Origin: Lachnospiraceae bacterium
GTDB taxonomy: Bacteria; Bacillota_A; Clostridia; Lachnospirales; Lachnospiraceae
Reading direction: 5' to 3'
NCBI GenBank assembly: GCA_017652545.1
Contig: JAGCAV010000213.1
Location: 1 to 26,334 of the forward strand
Length of the DNA stretch: 26,334 bases
Below the pieces are notes generated by a model. The model did no database searches. It was not told where the DNA came from and was given only the letters and a program-made list of their open reading frames with translations. Below, piece after piece: positions 1 to 8,053 of this stretch (positions are counted from its first letter, which is position 1; each line of letters opens with the position of its first letter). The translations under genes and the position numbers were made by a program.

Positions 1-447
1 CAGGACATACACACCCACTTCAGCCTTTCAGCTGACGGGTTTGTTCAGACATACCATATCTCGGATATTCTTTCCATGCTCTCCCTTGAGCTCTACCAGG
101 TCCAGTTCAACAGGGTCGTCATCTCAAGGTGCCGCAACTGCGGCAGATTCTTTATCCCCGCCGTCAGGGCTGACGAAAAGTACTGCGACAGGCTCTTCGA
201 AAACGGCAGGACATGCAAGGATGTGGGATATCTGCGCCATACGGGTGTTTTCCAGAAGTCGTACCGCACAGCCTACAAAGCCCAGAAAGCCCGGTGCCGT
301 TATCATCTGGAGACGAATCCCGACTATGAGGAACAGCATTTTGTTCCATGGAACAAGGCAGCATTGGCAGCCAAAAAAGAGTATCAGGCGAAAAACGACC
401 CTGAAGGCTTCGCGCAGTGGCTGAAAGATAACCGCAATGCATTCTGA
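1..447 (+). CDS. DUF6076-like zinc-motif protein, 3' end only
   Basis: This reading frame is open from the first base of the window and ends in TGA at 445-447, so 148 C-terminal residues are present and the start lies outside. An in-frame ATG exists at 76, but the frame runs upstream of it without a stop, so it is probably internal. The visible part has a cysteine cluster: RCRNCGRFFIP, then YCDR, then TCKDVGYLR. This looks like a treble-clef zinc site of the C-x2-C...C...C type. A basic, tyrosine- and lysine-rich helical tail follows. The pattern resembles what I recall of DUF6076, a clostridial family of unknown function often in accessory DNA. I see no catalytic signature and assign no function. 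It is the only plus-strand protein gene in the left half, and it converges on the tRNA gene. Confidence 0.6.
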   Translation, partial: QDIHTHFSLSADGFVQTYHISDILSMLSLELYQVQFNRVVISRCRNCGRFFIPAVRADEKYCDRLFENGRTCKDVGYLRHTGVFQKSYRTAYKAQKARCRYHLETNPDYEEQHFVPWNKAALAAKKEYQAKNDPEGFAQWLKDNRNAF

Positions 448-651
448 CAGTGTCAGGCCGGTCTCCGCCCCTGCTGCGGGCCTGTACAGGCTCCGTATGC
501 CTGTTTCCGGCAACATACGGTAAGAAATGCGGTAATGGCTTCGGACGCCTTCTGGAGGCCTTCTGACAGCATCTCGAAACATCTCAGTTTCTGAGGAACA
601 AAAAAGGCCGGCTTATCTGCCGGCCAGCCACTGAAAAAGGCAAAAAAAGAG
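448..651. other. convergent intergenic region
   Basis: About 200 bases lie between the end of the DUF6076-like gene and the 3' end of the minus-strand tRNA-Leu. Apart from the terminator at 600-625, I see no gene here. A short inverted pair (aggcc near 461, ggcct near 489) could be part of a terminator for the plus-strand gene, but it has no clear T run. Confidence 0.4.
600..625 (-). terminator. Rho-independent terminator of the tRNA-Leu transcript
   Basis: A perfect 7-bp GC-rich stem (GGCCGGC, 606-612, pairing with GCCGGCC, 619-625) encloses a 6-nt loop. On the minus strand it is followed at once by six T residues (600-605). It lies about 27 nt past the tRNA 3' end. The geometry is typical of an intrinsic terminator. 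Confidence 0.85.
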
Positions 652-735
652 TGCGGAGAAAGGGACTTGAACCCTCACGATCTTGCGACCACAGGCACCT
701 GAAGCCTGCGCGTCTGCCAATTCCGCCATCTCCGC
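652..735 (-). tRNA. tRNA-Leu (anticodon CAG)
   Basis: The minus strand folds as a class II tRNA of 84 nt. The 7-bp acceptor stem is GCGGAGA with TCTCCGC, and the discriminator base is A. The anticodon stem is CAGGC with GCCTG around loop TTCAGGT, giving anticodon CAG, which reads the leucine codon CTG. A long variable arm, expected for tRNA-Leu, follows, and then a T arm with the TTCAAGT loop. CCA is not encoded, so it must be added after transcription. The gene has its own promoter at 767-795 and a terminator at 600-625, so it is a single-gene transcription unit downstream of the helicase operon. Confidence 0.95.
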
Positions 736-766
736 ACGTTTGCGAGCTTTTCAACTCACGACGAAG

Positions 767-795
767 ATACTACCATGCCGTTTTACAAAAGTCAA
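767..795 (-). promoter_or_regulatory. sigma-70/SigA-type promoter of tRNA-Leu
   Basis: On the minus strand, -35 TTGACT (790-795) and -10 TAGTAT (767-772) are separated by exactly 17 nt. They lie about 30 nt upstream of the mature tRNA 5' end. Both boxes match the SigA consensus at five of six positions, in line with a strong constitutive tRNA promoter. Confidence 0.85.
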
Positions 796-849
796 GTAGG
801 AAAAAAAAGAAATTCATCATCTGCCTGATCTGCCTTATGCCGGCAGCAA

Positions 850-2808
850 TCACGGCCTGTAACCGCCATATACGACACCGGCGTGCCAGCACTTCTCACA
901 ATAGCCGAACGGGCTGTCGATCGGAAGGATCCGTCCGCATGACCGGCAGCGCTTGATATAGACCGCCTTGTCCTTCAGAAGGTAACGCATGATCCTGTCT
1001 TCAGTCTTTGCCCGCTCTCTCGCCACCCAGGCTTCATCCAGGATCTTTCCAAGCCTGTATGACATCTGGTAATAGGTATCAAGCTCCTTGTAGTAGGTCT
1101 CATATTTGGCCAGTCCGTTCTTCTCCCTGGAATTCAGTGTCGGTTTCCGAAGAGACGTATCCGCCGCATAGGAAGTGCAGTATTCCAGCCACAGTGAGAC
1201 AACATGTCTGTCCTTGATGTCGATCGGGCAGCTGATCATCCGGTACAGAAGCTTTTTATTTTCAAATTCCGGGATAAAGTCCTTCATGGAAAGCGCTTTG
1301 TCGTAGAGAAAAAGCATCTCATCCACGTTTTCCTTTTCAAAAGGCGCGATGGGCTTTTCGTCGTGCCACACCTTCAGAATTTCATCCAGCGGTTCGTCGA
1401 TCGTCAGAAGCACCTGCGGGAAGCCGAGGCTGACTTTTCTCACTTCCTTTTCAGGCTTTTCATACGTTTCCTTCAGAAATGCCAGCGATTCTTCGTCACA
1501 TCCGTTGATATAGCCCACATCATAGATGCCGTAGCGCCCTGCTCTCCCCGCGATCTGCTTTACTTCCGGCGTTTTCAGCATGCGCTGCTCCCGGCCGTCA
1601 TATTTGCTTACCTGAAGAAAGATGATCCGCCTTACGGGCAGGTTAAGCCCCATTCCGATGGCATCCGTGGAAACGACGACCTTTGTCTCTCCTGACGTAA
1701 ACAGATGCATCTGCCTTCTTCTGATCTCCGGAGGCAGGGAACCGTAGATAACGGAGCAGTTGACCCCGATCTCCTCCAGCCGGCCCGCCACATCCAGAAC
1801 GGATTTTTTGGAAAAGACGATCAGCGCGTCTCCCTGCTGGATGTCATCCGGGAATTCAAAAGGTGTCTGCTCAAATCTGAGTGCGGTCTTCCTCTCATAA
1901 TGATGGATCTCATATGTATCCTGGCACAGCTCGATCAGGTGGGTAAGGACCTCCTCCGCGGCATCCGAAGCGCACACATGGATCTCAGCGGCGCGCAGGC
2001 CGAGAATCGCTCTCGTCCAGGAATGGCCTCTGTCCCTGTCAGCCATCATCTGTGCCTCATCAATGACAGCCACATCATACACGGTATCAAGATCTGCCAT
2101 CTCAACGGTCGCCGCCGTCACCCGGCTGTTCTCATCCTCAATGAACTCCTGTCCCGTCAGCATGGTGGCCGGCACTTTAAAGTCCCGCATCTTCTCATAC
2201 ACTTCAAGCGCAAGAAGGCGCAGCGGTCCCAGATAAATGCCCCGTTTCGCATCCTTAAGGCGCTCAAGAGCCTGAAAGGTCTTTCCGCTGTTCGTCGGTC
2301 CGATATGCAGGATGAAACGCCTGCGCATATCCAGTGCTTCCGGAAACTCCATTTCCGGACGGACGGGGACCATCCCCATCATCTGTTCCCTGATGATCTC
2401 TTCCTTATATCCGGGATACAGAAGAAAGAGCGGCTTCGAGCACACTGCACCGGGCCGTTCCTCCTTCAGCCAGCTGATGAAATTGCCGTCAATGCCTTCT
2501 TTCTGCTGCGGGAGCAGGGTCTCAATATCCAGCCTGACAAGAAGCGGGATCAGTTCATCACGTACGGCGGTTACGATCTTTGCCTTGCGCCTGTAATGGC
2601 CCACCTCATACAGGTTTCTGACCTGATGATGGAAATCCTCCAGCGTGGCATAGCCAAGCCTTCTGGGATTGGCTGTGCGCATCTGGTGGCGCAGCCGTCC
2701 GATCCTCTCCTCCGGATTCTTCATGCGCAGATTCTTATTTCTCGTATTAGCGACATCCGCCTGATACTGCGCAACATAAAAGGCGGTCAGTTTTTCTTTG
2801 TTTACCAT
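850..2808 (-). CDS. Suv3-like DEAD/DEAH-type RNA helicase with C-terminal zinc ribbon
   Basis: This 652-residue superfamily 2 helicase has Walker A GPTNSGKT at residues 170-177, Walker B/motif II DEAQ at 250-253, and the motif VI signature QIAGRAGRYG in the second RecA domain. The GPTNSGKT form and the overall order match the Suv3/mitochondrial RNA helicase family, whose members unwind RNA or RNA-DNA in an ATP-dependent way. Residues 1-160 form an extra N-terminal helical region rich in basic residues. The C terminus ends in a C-x2-C...C-x2-C zinc ribbon (C621, C624, C637, C640), a likely nucleic-acid-binding add-on. The protein should be cytosolic. It is the last gene of the serC operon, 34 nt after the Zn-PLC-like gene. 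The ATG start has only a weak ribosome-binding site. The family is clear, but the physiological substrate is not. Confidence 0.85.
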   Translation of the reverse strand: MVNKEKLTAFYVAQYQADVANTRNKNLRMKNPEERIGRLRHQMRTANPRRLGYATLEDFHHQVRNLYEVGHYRRKAKIVTAVRDELIPLLVRLDIETLLPQQKEGIDGNFISWLKEERPGAVCSKPLFLLYPGYKEEIIREQMMGMVPVRPEMEFPEALDMRRRFILHIGPTNSGKTFQALERLKDAKRGIYLGPLRLLALEVYEKMRDFKVPATMLTGQEFIEDENSRVTAATVEMADLDTVYDVAVIDEAQMMADRDRGHSWTRAILGLRAAEIHVCASDAAEEVLTHLIELCQDTYEIHHYERKTALRFEQTPFEFPDDIQQGDALIVFSKKSVLDVAGRLEEIGVNCSVIYGSLPPEIRRRQMHLFTSGETKVVVSTDAIGMGLNLPVRRIIFLQVSKYDGREQRMLKTPEVKQIAGRAGRYGIYDVGYINGCDEESLAFLKETYEKPEKEVRKVSLGFPQVLLTIDEPLDEILKVWHDEKPIAPFEKENVDEMLFLYDKALSMKDFIPEFENKKLLYRMISCPIDIKDRHVVSLWLEYCTSYAADTSLRKPTLNSREKNGLAKYETYYKELDTYYQMSYRLGKILDEAWVARERAKTEDRIMRYLLKDKAVYIKRCRSCGRILPIDSPFGYCEKCWHAGVVYGGYRP

Positions 2809-2842
2809 AAACGGATCAGTCAGTCATATGAATGATCACGGC

Positions 2843-3793
2843 TCATGCCTTTGCGTGCTCATAAAGGCTGAACAGGTCTTTCAGTGAAAGATCGTTGGCA
2901 GCCTCCCGTATATGCATACCGTGATATGAAAATGAACCTGTTTCTCTAAGCAGTTCTTCCGCGTTTCTGTCTTCTTCAATAATCAGGGACAATATCCCCA
3001 GAAGGTGGCTCAGGGCTTTTCTGCCGCGCTCGAACCGCGTCTGAAAGCGGTCCCAGTCCCCTTCATTCAGGCCGTACCGGTTGTTGTTGATAAACAGAGG
3101 GGATGAAAGGGGATACCCCGGGAAAATGCGTTCCAGCTTTTCCCAGATCCATTCCTTAAAGCCGGTCGGATCAAAAAGCACACCGCTGATCAGATAATAC
3201 TCATGAAGGATCAGCTTCAGCCTTCTAAGCGAAGGCGTGCGCATTTCCCCTCCGTACACACGGCGGATGGCCCTGCTCAGGACACACGCGATCACATCTT
3301 TGTCTTTTCCCGTCAGTTTCAGCAGTTCCATCTGATGAGACCGGCTGATCGGACGCCCGATGATCTTTTCACAGCACATGGCATCGATCGCTGCCTCATA
3401 CCGGAAATGCTTTCCAAGCGCGACACTGCTGTCGGGATGGTCACAGATCCTGTAGACAAGCGCGTGCGTTCTCGTATCCAGGCAGTAATGGCCCAGAAAA
3501 CCGCAGAAATATGCCAGTGCCGTCTCATAGCGCTCCCCGCCTTCTTCTTTCAGGCGCTGTGTCTCGTCAAACAGTGCCTCCAGCATGCGCCCTGTACGGT
3601 ATTTGTGCATGACACGGCCGATCGGAACCTTCGCCGTCACAATTTCCCATACAGAATAAAAAAACAGGTCCGGCCCTGCCAGACCCATGTTGTAAACCGC
3701 AGGGTGTCTCTTTATGATGTTTTTCAGTTTTCCGGCGGGCAGGCCTCGGTAGCCCATAAGCCCGCAGGCATAATGTGTCAGGTATGCCGGCAT
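2843..3793 (-). CDS. zinc-dependent phospholipase C-like domain protein
   Basis: This 316-residue protein matches the Zn_dep_PLPC (PF00882) pattern from its N terminus: THYACG (H7), RHPAVYNMGLAGPDLFFY (H30, D42), a further histidine at H63, and GHYCLDTRTH (H102, D106, H110). Those His and Asp residues are the kind that bind the zinc cluster in bacterial phospholipase C. There is no signal peptide or membrane segment, so it is probably cytosolic, unlike secreted toxins such as alpha-toxin. Its substrate is unknown; clostridial members are usually annotated only as 'zinc dependent phospholipase C family'. The second half (150-316) lacks motifs I recognise. It sits 17 nt after the Nudix gene and 34 nt before the helicase gene, so it is co-transcribed with both. 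Confidence 0.75.
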   Translation of the reverse strand: MPAYLTHYACGLMGYRGLPAGKLKNIIKRHPAVYNMGLAGPDLFFYSVWEIVTAKVPIGRVMHKYRTGRMLEALFDETQRLKEEGGERYETALAYFCGFLGHYCLDTRTHALVYRICDHPDSSVALGKHFRYEAAIDAMCCEKIIGRPISRSHQMELLKLTGKDKDVIACVLSRAIRRVYGGEMRTPSLRRLKLILHEYYLISGVLFDPTGFKEWIWEKLERIFPGYPLSSPLFINNNRYGLNEGDWDRFQTRFERGRKALSHLLGILSLIIEEDRNAEELLRETGSFSYHGMHIREAANDLSLKDLFSLYEHAKA

Positions 3794-3810
3794 GGTCTGT
3801 TCTTCTTTCC

Positions 3811-4341
3811 TTAATCCATCTCAAACACAGCCCGGATGCTCTGATAATGCAAAAAGATCCCTTCCTCGGCAAGCGAACGGATCTCCCCGGCTGTCGCCAG
3901 CCGGAAGCCGGTCGTCTCACTTTCCTGCAGGTGCACGTCTTCCTCGGATATCTGCCTGGTAAACAGGTAAATATCCACGAAATAGTTGTCTCCCTCTCCC
4001 GGATTCTCCCGGTGATAATCAAAAGCGAAGACACCCCCGGCATCGGATACATCCACACCGGTCTCCTCAAGGACTTCCCTGAGGGCTGCCTCATAGGAAT
4101 CCTCGCCGGCCATCACGCCGCCGCCCGGAACTTCCCACCATCCGGGCGCCCAGCGTTTGTCCATTTTCCGCCTGGTAATGAGAAATCTGCGGTCAGGCGT
4201 ACGCACGACGCCCAGCACGCTCAGATGATATTCATCATCCGCGAGCGTAAAATCATTGCGCCGCATCGTTCTTCCTGTGCGCTGTTTGTTCCGGTCGTAG
4301 ATGTCCCACCGCTCTTCATTGTGAGGATGACTGTTCTGCAT
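3811..4341 (-). CDS. Nudix family hydrolase
   Basis: This 176-residue protein has a complete Nudix box at about residues 74-96. It starts at the glycine in GGGVMAGE and runs through REVLEETGV, so the G-x5-E-x7-REUxEExGU pattern is met, including the metal-binding glutamates. The N-terminal segment ERWDIYDRNKQRTGR is typical of the Nudix subgroup related to IPP isomerase and MutT-like enzymes of Firmicutes. It probably hydrolyses a nucleoside diphosphate-linked or similar pyrophosphate substrate, which the sequence alone cannot name. It begins 19 nt after the GlgB-like gene and has a GAAGG ribosome-binding site. It is the fifth gene of the putative serC operon. Confidence 0.9.
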   Translation of the reverse strand: MQNSHPHNEERWDIYDRNKQRTGRTMRRNDFTLADDEYHLSVLGVVRTPDRRFLITRRKMDKRWAPGWWEVPGGGVMAGEDSYEAALREVLEETGVDVSDAGGVFAFDYHRENPGEGDNYFVDIYLFTRQISEEDVHLQESETTGFRLATAGEIRSLAEEGIFLHYQSIRAVFEMD

Positions 4342-4360
4342 GAAATCACGCCTTCCCGCT

Positions 4361-6760
4361 TTACAGGGAGGGTTCCTCCTCCCGAACCTTTCTTTCCAGT
4401 TTCTCTTTCAGGCTTTCCGTAATCTTCTTTACGCCGCGGCTGCCTTTTCCGGCTGCGGAAGCTTTCCCGGACCGTTTGCCCGAAGAAGCCTTTGTGTCCG
4501 GTTCGGCAGCTTTTCTGGCGCCCGCTCTGGCCTTCTCATTCTCGGAGATCGTCCGCTCCGCCTTTGTACAGGAAAAGACCTGCAGCGCCAGCGGGGCAAC
4601 GGTGATCCGGATGGACTCCTCTCTCATATCGCATTCATCTTGCTTTGAGTTTTTGATCCTGGGATTTGTATTTCCCCTGCCGCCGTACTGCTTTGCGTCA
4701 CTGTTGAAGATCTCTTTATACTTTCCGGCAAAAGGCACACCGATCTTATGGTCCGTATACGGCAGGGCGGAGAAATTCAGCACAATGAGAAGGGTCTCCT
4801 CCTCCTTTGCGCTTTTTCTGAGAAATACCAGCATGTTTTCATTGGCGGAAATGCTGTTGATCCACTCAAATCCGTCTGTGCTGTCATCAAGTTCATACAG
4901 GGCCGGGGATGTCCGGTACAGCCGGAGCAGGTCCTTCATATACAGATGGAACGCCGCATGCTCTTCTCTGTCAAGCAGATCCCACGGGATCTCGTCCGCG
5001 ACTTTCCACGCCTTGTCAGATGCCAGATCCATCCCCATAAAGGTCATCTTTTTCCCCGGATAGACATACTGGTAGCCAAAGGCCGCACGCAGGTTTGCCA
5101 GCTTTCCTTCCCGTTTTCCGGGCATTCTGGAGACCATCGATCTGTGCGCGCCGGTCACTTCCCAGTGGGACATGGGCTGCAGATAGTGTTCGCTGTAATG
5201 ATAGACCATGGAATAGGTCAGATCAGGATGATGCGGTCCCCTGAAAATCGGATCCAGTTCCATGTAACCCATGAAATCCTCTGTCCAGGCGCTGTCCCAC
5301 TTGAAATCAAATCCCAGCCCGCCTTCATCCAGCGGTGCAGTCACGCCCGGCCAGCCGGTCGTCTCGTCACAGATCATGAGCACGCCCGTATTCTCTTTTT
5401 TGACAATGGAGTTCAGATGCTTGAGGAATTCCACGGCATCCAGGTTCTCATTGCCGCCATACATATTTGCGATCCACTGCCCGTCATGCTTGCCGTAGTC
5501 AAGATACAGCATGGCCGCCACTGACGCCACCCTGAGACCGTCCGCATGGAATTTTCTGAGCCAGAACAAGGCGCTCCCGATCAGGAAATTGGTGACCTCA
5601 GGTCTTGCGTAGTTGAAGAAAAGTGTCCCAAGCTGCGGATGAACACCCTGCCTGGGATCCTGATGTTCATACAGACAGGTGCCGTCAAAACCCCGCAGGC
5701 AGAAATTGTCCGCAGGAAAATAGCACGGCGCCCAGTCAAGGATCACGCCGATTCCCTGATTATGCATGTAATTCATAAAGCTCATCAGGTCCCGCGCGCT
5801 GCCATAGCGGCATGTCGGCGCGTAATATCCGGAGATCTGGTATCCCCAGGATTCATCCAGCGGATGCTCCATGACAGGCATCAGCTGAACATGCGTATAT
5901 CCCATCTCCTTGACATACCTTGCAAGTTCGGGAGCGATATCCCGGTAGCCGGCAAACAGCCGGCCGTCTTCCGGTTTTTTAAAGGAAGCCAGATGAACCT
6001 CATAGACAGACATGGGTGATGCATGCCTGTTTTCGTACGCGGCTGCACGCTGGTCCATCCAGACATCGTCGGTCCACTCAAACCCGTCGATCGATGTGAC
6101 CACAGAAGCCGTCTCCGGTCTGAGCTGTGCCGCATTTGCGTAAGGATCCGCTTTCAGGAAAGTCAGTCCGCCTTTGGCCTTCACCTCATACTTGTAAAGC
6201 GTTCCCTCACTGATTCCCGGCACGAACAGCTCGAATACACCGCTGTCTCCGAGTCTTCTCATGGGAAGCATCCGGCCGTCCCACTCGTTGAAATCCCCGA
6301 CAACGCTCACACGCAGCGCATTCGGAGCCCATGTCGCGAACAGTACGCCCTTTGTCCCTTCGATCGTCATGCTGTGGGCGCCAAGCTTGTCATACACGTC
6401 GTAACAGATGCCGGCATTGAACCTGACGAGGTCCCGCTCAGACAGGACCTGGTCAAACCGGTACGGATCCTCCTCGATGACCGTTCTTTCATCCGGGTAG
6501 ACAACCTCATATCTGTATCCCGGAATCTCCTTCAGCGGAAGAAGCGCGGCAAAAAAGCCGGCTTCATCCTCCTGATCCATCTCATAGGCAGTATCGGCGC
6601 AAACAACGGAAACGCTTTTTGCCCTTGGAAAGAAAGCCTGAACCAGCAGGCCCTCATCAGTCATATGAGGTCCCAGAATGCTGTGCGGATCACTCTCCTC
6701 AGAATATACGATCGATTCCACAGCGGCCCAGTCCATCATGTCATATAATCTGCTGTCCAT
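4361..6760 (-). CDS. GlgB-like protein, probably catalytically inactive branching-enzyme homologue
   Basis: The whole 799-residue protein aligns by eye with 1,4-alpha-glucan branching enzyme: an N-terminal CBM48-like module (about 25-220, with FATWAPNALRVSVVGDFNEWDG), a GH13 barrel (about 250-620), and a C-terminal beta domain. Conserved stretches include VILDWAP, FDGTCLYEH, and GWPGVTAPLDEGGLGF. The active site is damaged. The nucleophile motif RVDAV reads RVASV (Ala412), the transition-state motif SHDEV reads SHWEV (Trp533), and the histidine of DWVPGHFP is Tyr347. Only the acid/base glutamate (Glu466, in CDET) remains. A Lys/Ala/Ser/Glu-rich tail (about 737-799) is added at the C terminus. 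I chose ATG at 6760 because GGAGG lies 6 nt before it; a GTG two codons upstream abuts the Shine-Dalgarno sequence. It could be a glycogen-binding or regulatory pseudoenzyme, or an enzyme with altered chemistry. Confidence 0.8.
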   Translation of the reverse strand: MDSRLYDMMDWAAVESIVYSEESDPHSILGPHMTDEGLLVQAFFPRAKSVSVVCADTAYEMDQEDEAGFFAALLPLKEIPGYRYEVVYPDERTVIEEDPYRFDQVLSERDLVRFNAGICYDVYDKLGAHSMTIEGTKGVLFATWAPNALRVSVVGDFNEWDGRMLPMRRLGDSGVFELFVPGISEGTLYKYEVKAKGGLTFLKADPYANAAQLRPETASVVTSIDGFEWTDDVWMDQRAAAYENRHASPMSVYEVHLASFKKPEDGRLFAGYRDIAPELARYVKEMGYTHVQLMPVMEHPLDESWGYQISGYYAPTCRYGSARDLMSFMNYMHNQGIGVILDWAPCYFPADNFCLRGFDGTCLYEHQDPRQGVHPQLGTLFFNYARPEVTNFLIGSALFWLRKFHADGLRVASVAAMLYLDYGKHDGQWIANMYGGNENLDAVEFLKHLNSIVKKENTGVLMICDETTGWPGVTAPLDEGGLGFDFKWDSAWTEDFMGYMELDPIFRGPHHPDLTYSMVYHYSEHYLQPMSHWEVTGAHRSMVSRMPGKREGKLANLRAAFGYQYVYPGKKMTFMGMDLASDKAWKVADEIPWDLLDREEHAAFHLYMKDLLRLYRTSPALYELDDSTDGFEWINSISANENMLVFLRKSAKEEETLLIVLNFSALPYTDHKIGVPFAGKYKEIFNSDAKQYGGRGNTNPRIKNSKQDECDMREESIRITVAPLALQVFSCTKAERTISENEKARAGARKAAEPDTKASSGKRSGKASAAGKGSRGVKKITESLKEKLERKVREEEPSL

Positions 6761-6789
6761 GCTCACCCTCCTGTTCTGTTCGTTCCCGG

Positions 6790-8022
6790 TTAAATCCTGT
6801 GAATAAAGAGTCCGCTTCGAAGTTTCGGTTCAAACCATGTGGATTTCGGCGGCATCAGTCGATGTGCGTCAGCCACGTCGAAAAGCTCATGGATCGAAGT
6901 CGGAAACATGGAAAAGGCGACAGCGCAGTCTTCCTTTACCCTTCTCTCCAGTTCCTGAAGCCCGCGGATGCCTCCGACGAAATCGATCCGATGATCCACT
7001 CTCGGATCCCCGATCCCCAGGATGGGGCTCAGGATCTCCTTTTGAAGAACGGACACATCAAGTCCTTCGACCGGATCGCTGCTCATGACCTCCTGTCTGA
7101 AAGTCAGCAGGTACCATCCGGAGGAAAGGTACATGCCTGTCTGTCCCTTTCTTTCCGGCCTCACCGGTCCGTCTTTCTTTTCAACGACCGCGACGGAAGC
7201 GATCCGCTCCAGAAATCGCTCTTCCGTCAGCCCGTTCAGATCCTTTACGACACGGTTGTAGTCCAGGATCTTCAGCTCGTCATCCGGAAACAGGACACAC
7301 AGAAATGAATTCCATGGTTCGTCACCTGTCCAGCCCGGATTCGCCTCTCTTCTGTTCAGACCGACTCTGACAGCCGAAGCCGCCCTGTGATGGCCGTCCG
7401 CAATATAGATCTGTCCGATACCGGCAAACGCTTCCCGCAAAGTCCTGATATCTTCCGTATCAGAAACCGTCCATCCCCGGTGCGCGATCCCGTCAGCACT
7501 GACAAAATCGAAATCAGGGCGCTGCTTTTTGATCCGGCTGACCACTGCCGCAATCTGTTCATTTTTCCTGTATGCCAGAAAAATGGGACCGGTCTGGGCA
7601 TTCACGGTATCCACATGATGAATCCGGTCGAGTTCTTTCTCCGGCCTGGTATTCTCATGCTTGAGAATCACACCGTTTTCGTAGTCATCGATCGATGCGC
7701 ACGCCACCACACCGGTCTGTAAGCGCCCGTCCATGACAAGTTCATAGATATAGTAACACGGGGTCTGATCCGCTGTATAGACGCCCTGTTCCGTCTGTTC
7801 CCGCAGCATCGAGGCAGCCTTGTCATAGACATACGGCGCGTATATGTCGATGTCTTCCGGAAACTGTGTTTCCGGTCTGTCAATATTCAGAAAGGAAAGC
7901 GGATCCTTCAGCGCTTCGATCCTGGCTTCCTTCCGGTTATATACATCATAGGGCAGTGCAGCCACCCGCTCATACAGTCCTTTTGCAGGGTGCAGCGCCG
8001 CAAACGGTTCGATCTTCGCCAT
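6790..8022 (-). CDS. DUF1015 family protein
   Basis: This 410-residue protein begins MAKIEPFAALHP and continues with VAALPYDVYNRKEAR, the usual N terminus of DUF1015. I chose ATG 8022 because AAGGA lies just upstream. A longer frame adds 29 residues unlike the family and would overlap serA. The most striking motif is IADGHHRAASA (DGHHR at 209-213). It resembles motifs of the ParB/Srx-fold superfamily, which includes free-serine kinases such as SerK and SbnI; that link is from memory and is an inference here. It follows serA by 31 nt. The serC-serA-DUF1015 arrangement recurs in clostridia, which suggests a role in serine or phosphoserine metabolism, but no activity can be assigned from sequence. 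Confidence 0.85.
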   Translation of the reverse strand: MAKIEPFAALHPAKGLYERVAALPYDVYNRKEARIEALKDPLSFLNIDRPETQFPEDIDIYAPYVYDKAASMLREQTEQGVYTADQTPCYYIYELVMDGRLQTGVVACASIDDYENGVILKHENTRPEKELDRIHHVDTVNAQTGPIFLAYRKNEQIAAVVSRIKKQRPDFDFVSADGIAHRGWTVSDTEDIRTLREAFAGIGQIYIADGHHRAASAVRVGLNRREANPGWTGDEPWNSFLCVLFPDDELKILDYNRVVKDLNGLTEERFLERIASVAVVEKKDGPVRPERKGQTGMYLSSGWYLLTFRQEVMSSDPVEGLDVSVLQKEILSPILGIGDPRVDHRIDFVGGIRGLQELERRVKEDCAVAFSMFPTSIHELFDVADAHRLMPPKSTWFEPKLRSGLFIHRI

Positions 8023-8053
8023 CTTCCATTCCTTTTCTCTTACTTCATTCTCA

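Noticed and set aside
1705..2835. A 376-residue open frame on the plus strand
   Set aside because: It is antisense to the Suv3-like helicase, whose Walker A, DEAQ and motif VI are unmistakable. The plus-strand translation shows no domain.
4361..6760. Calling the GlgB-like gene a normal branching enzyme or a pseudogene
   Set aside because: The full-length uninterrupted frame argues against a pseudogene, and the loss of two catalytic Asp residues argues against a normal enzyme.
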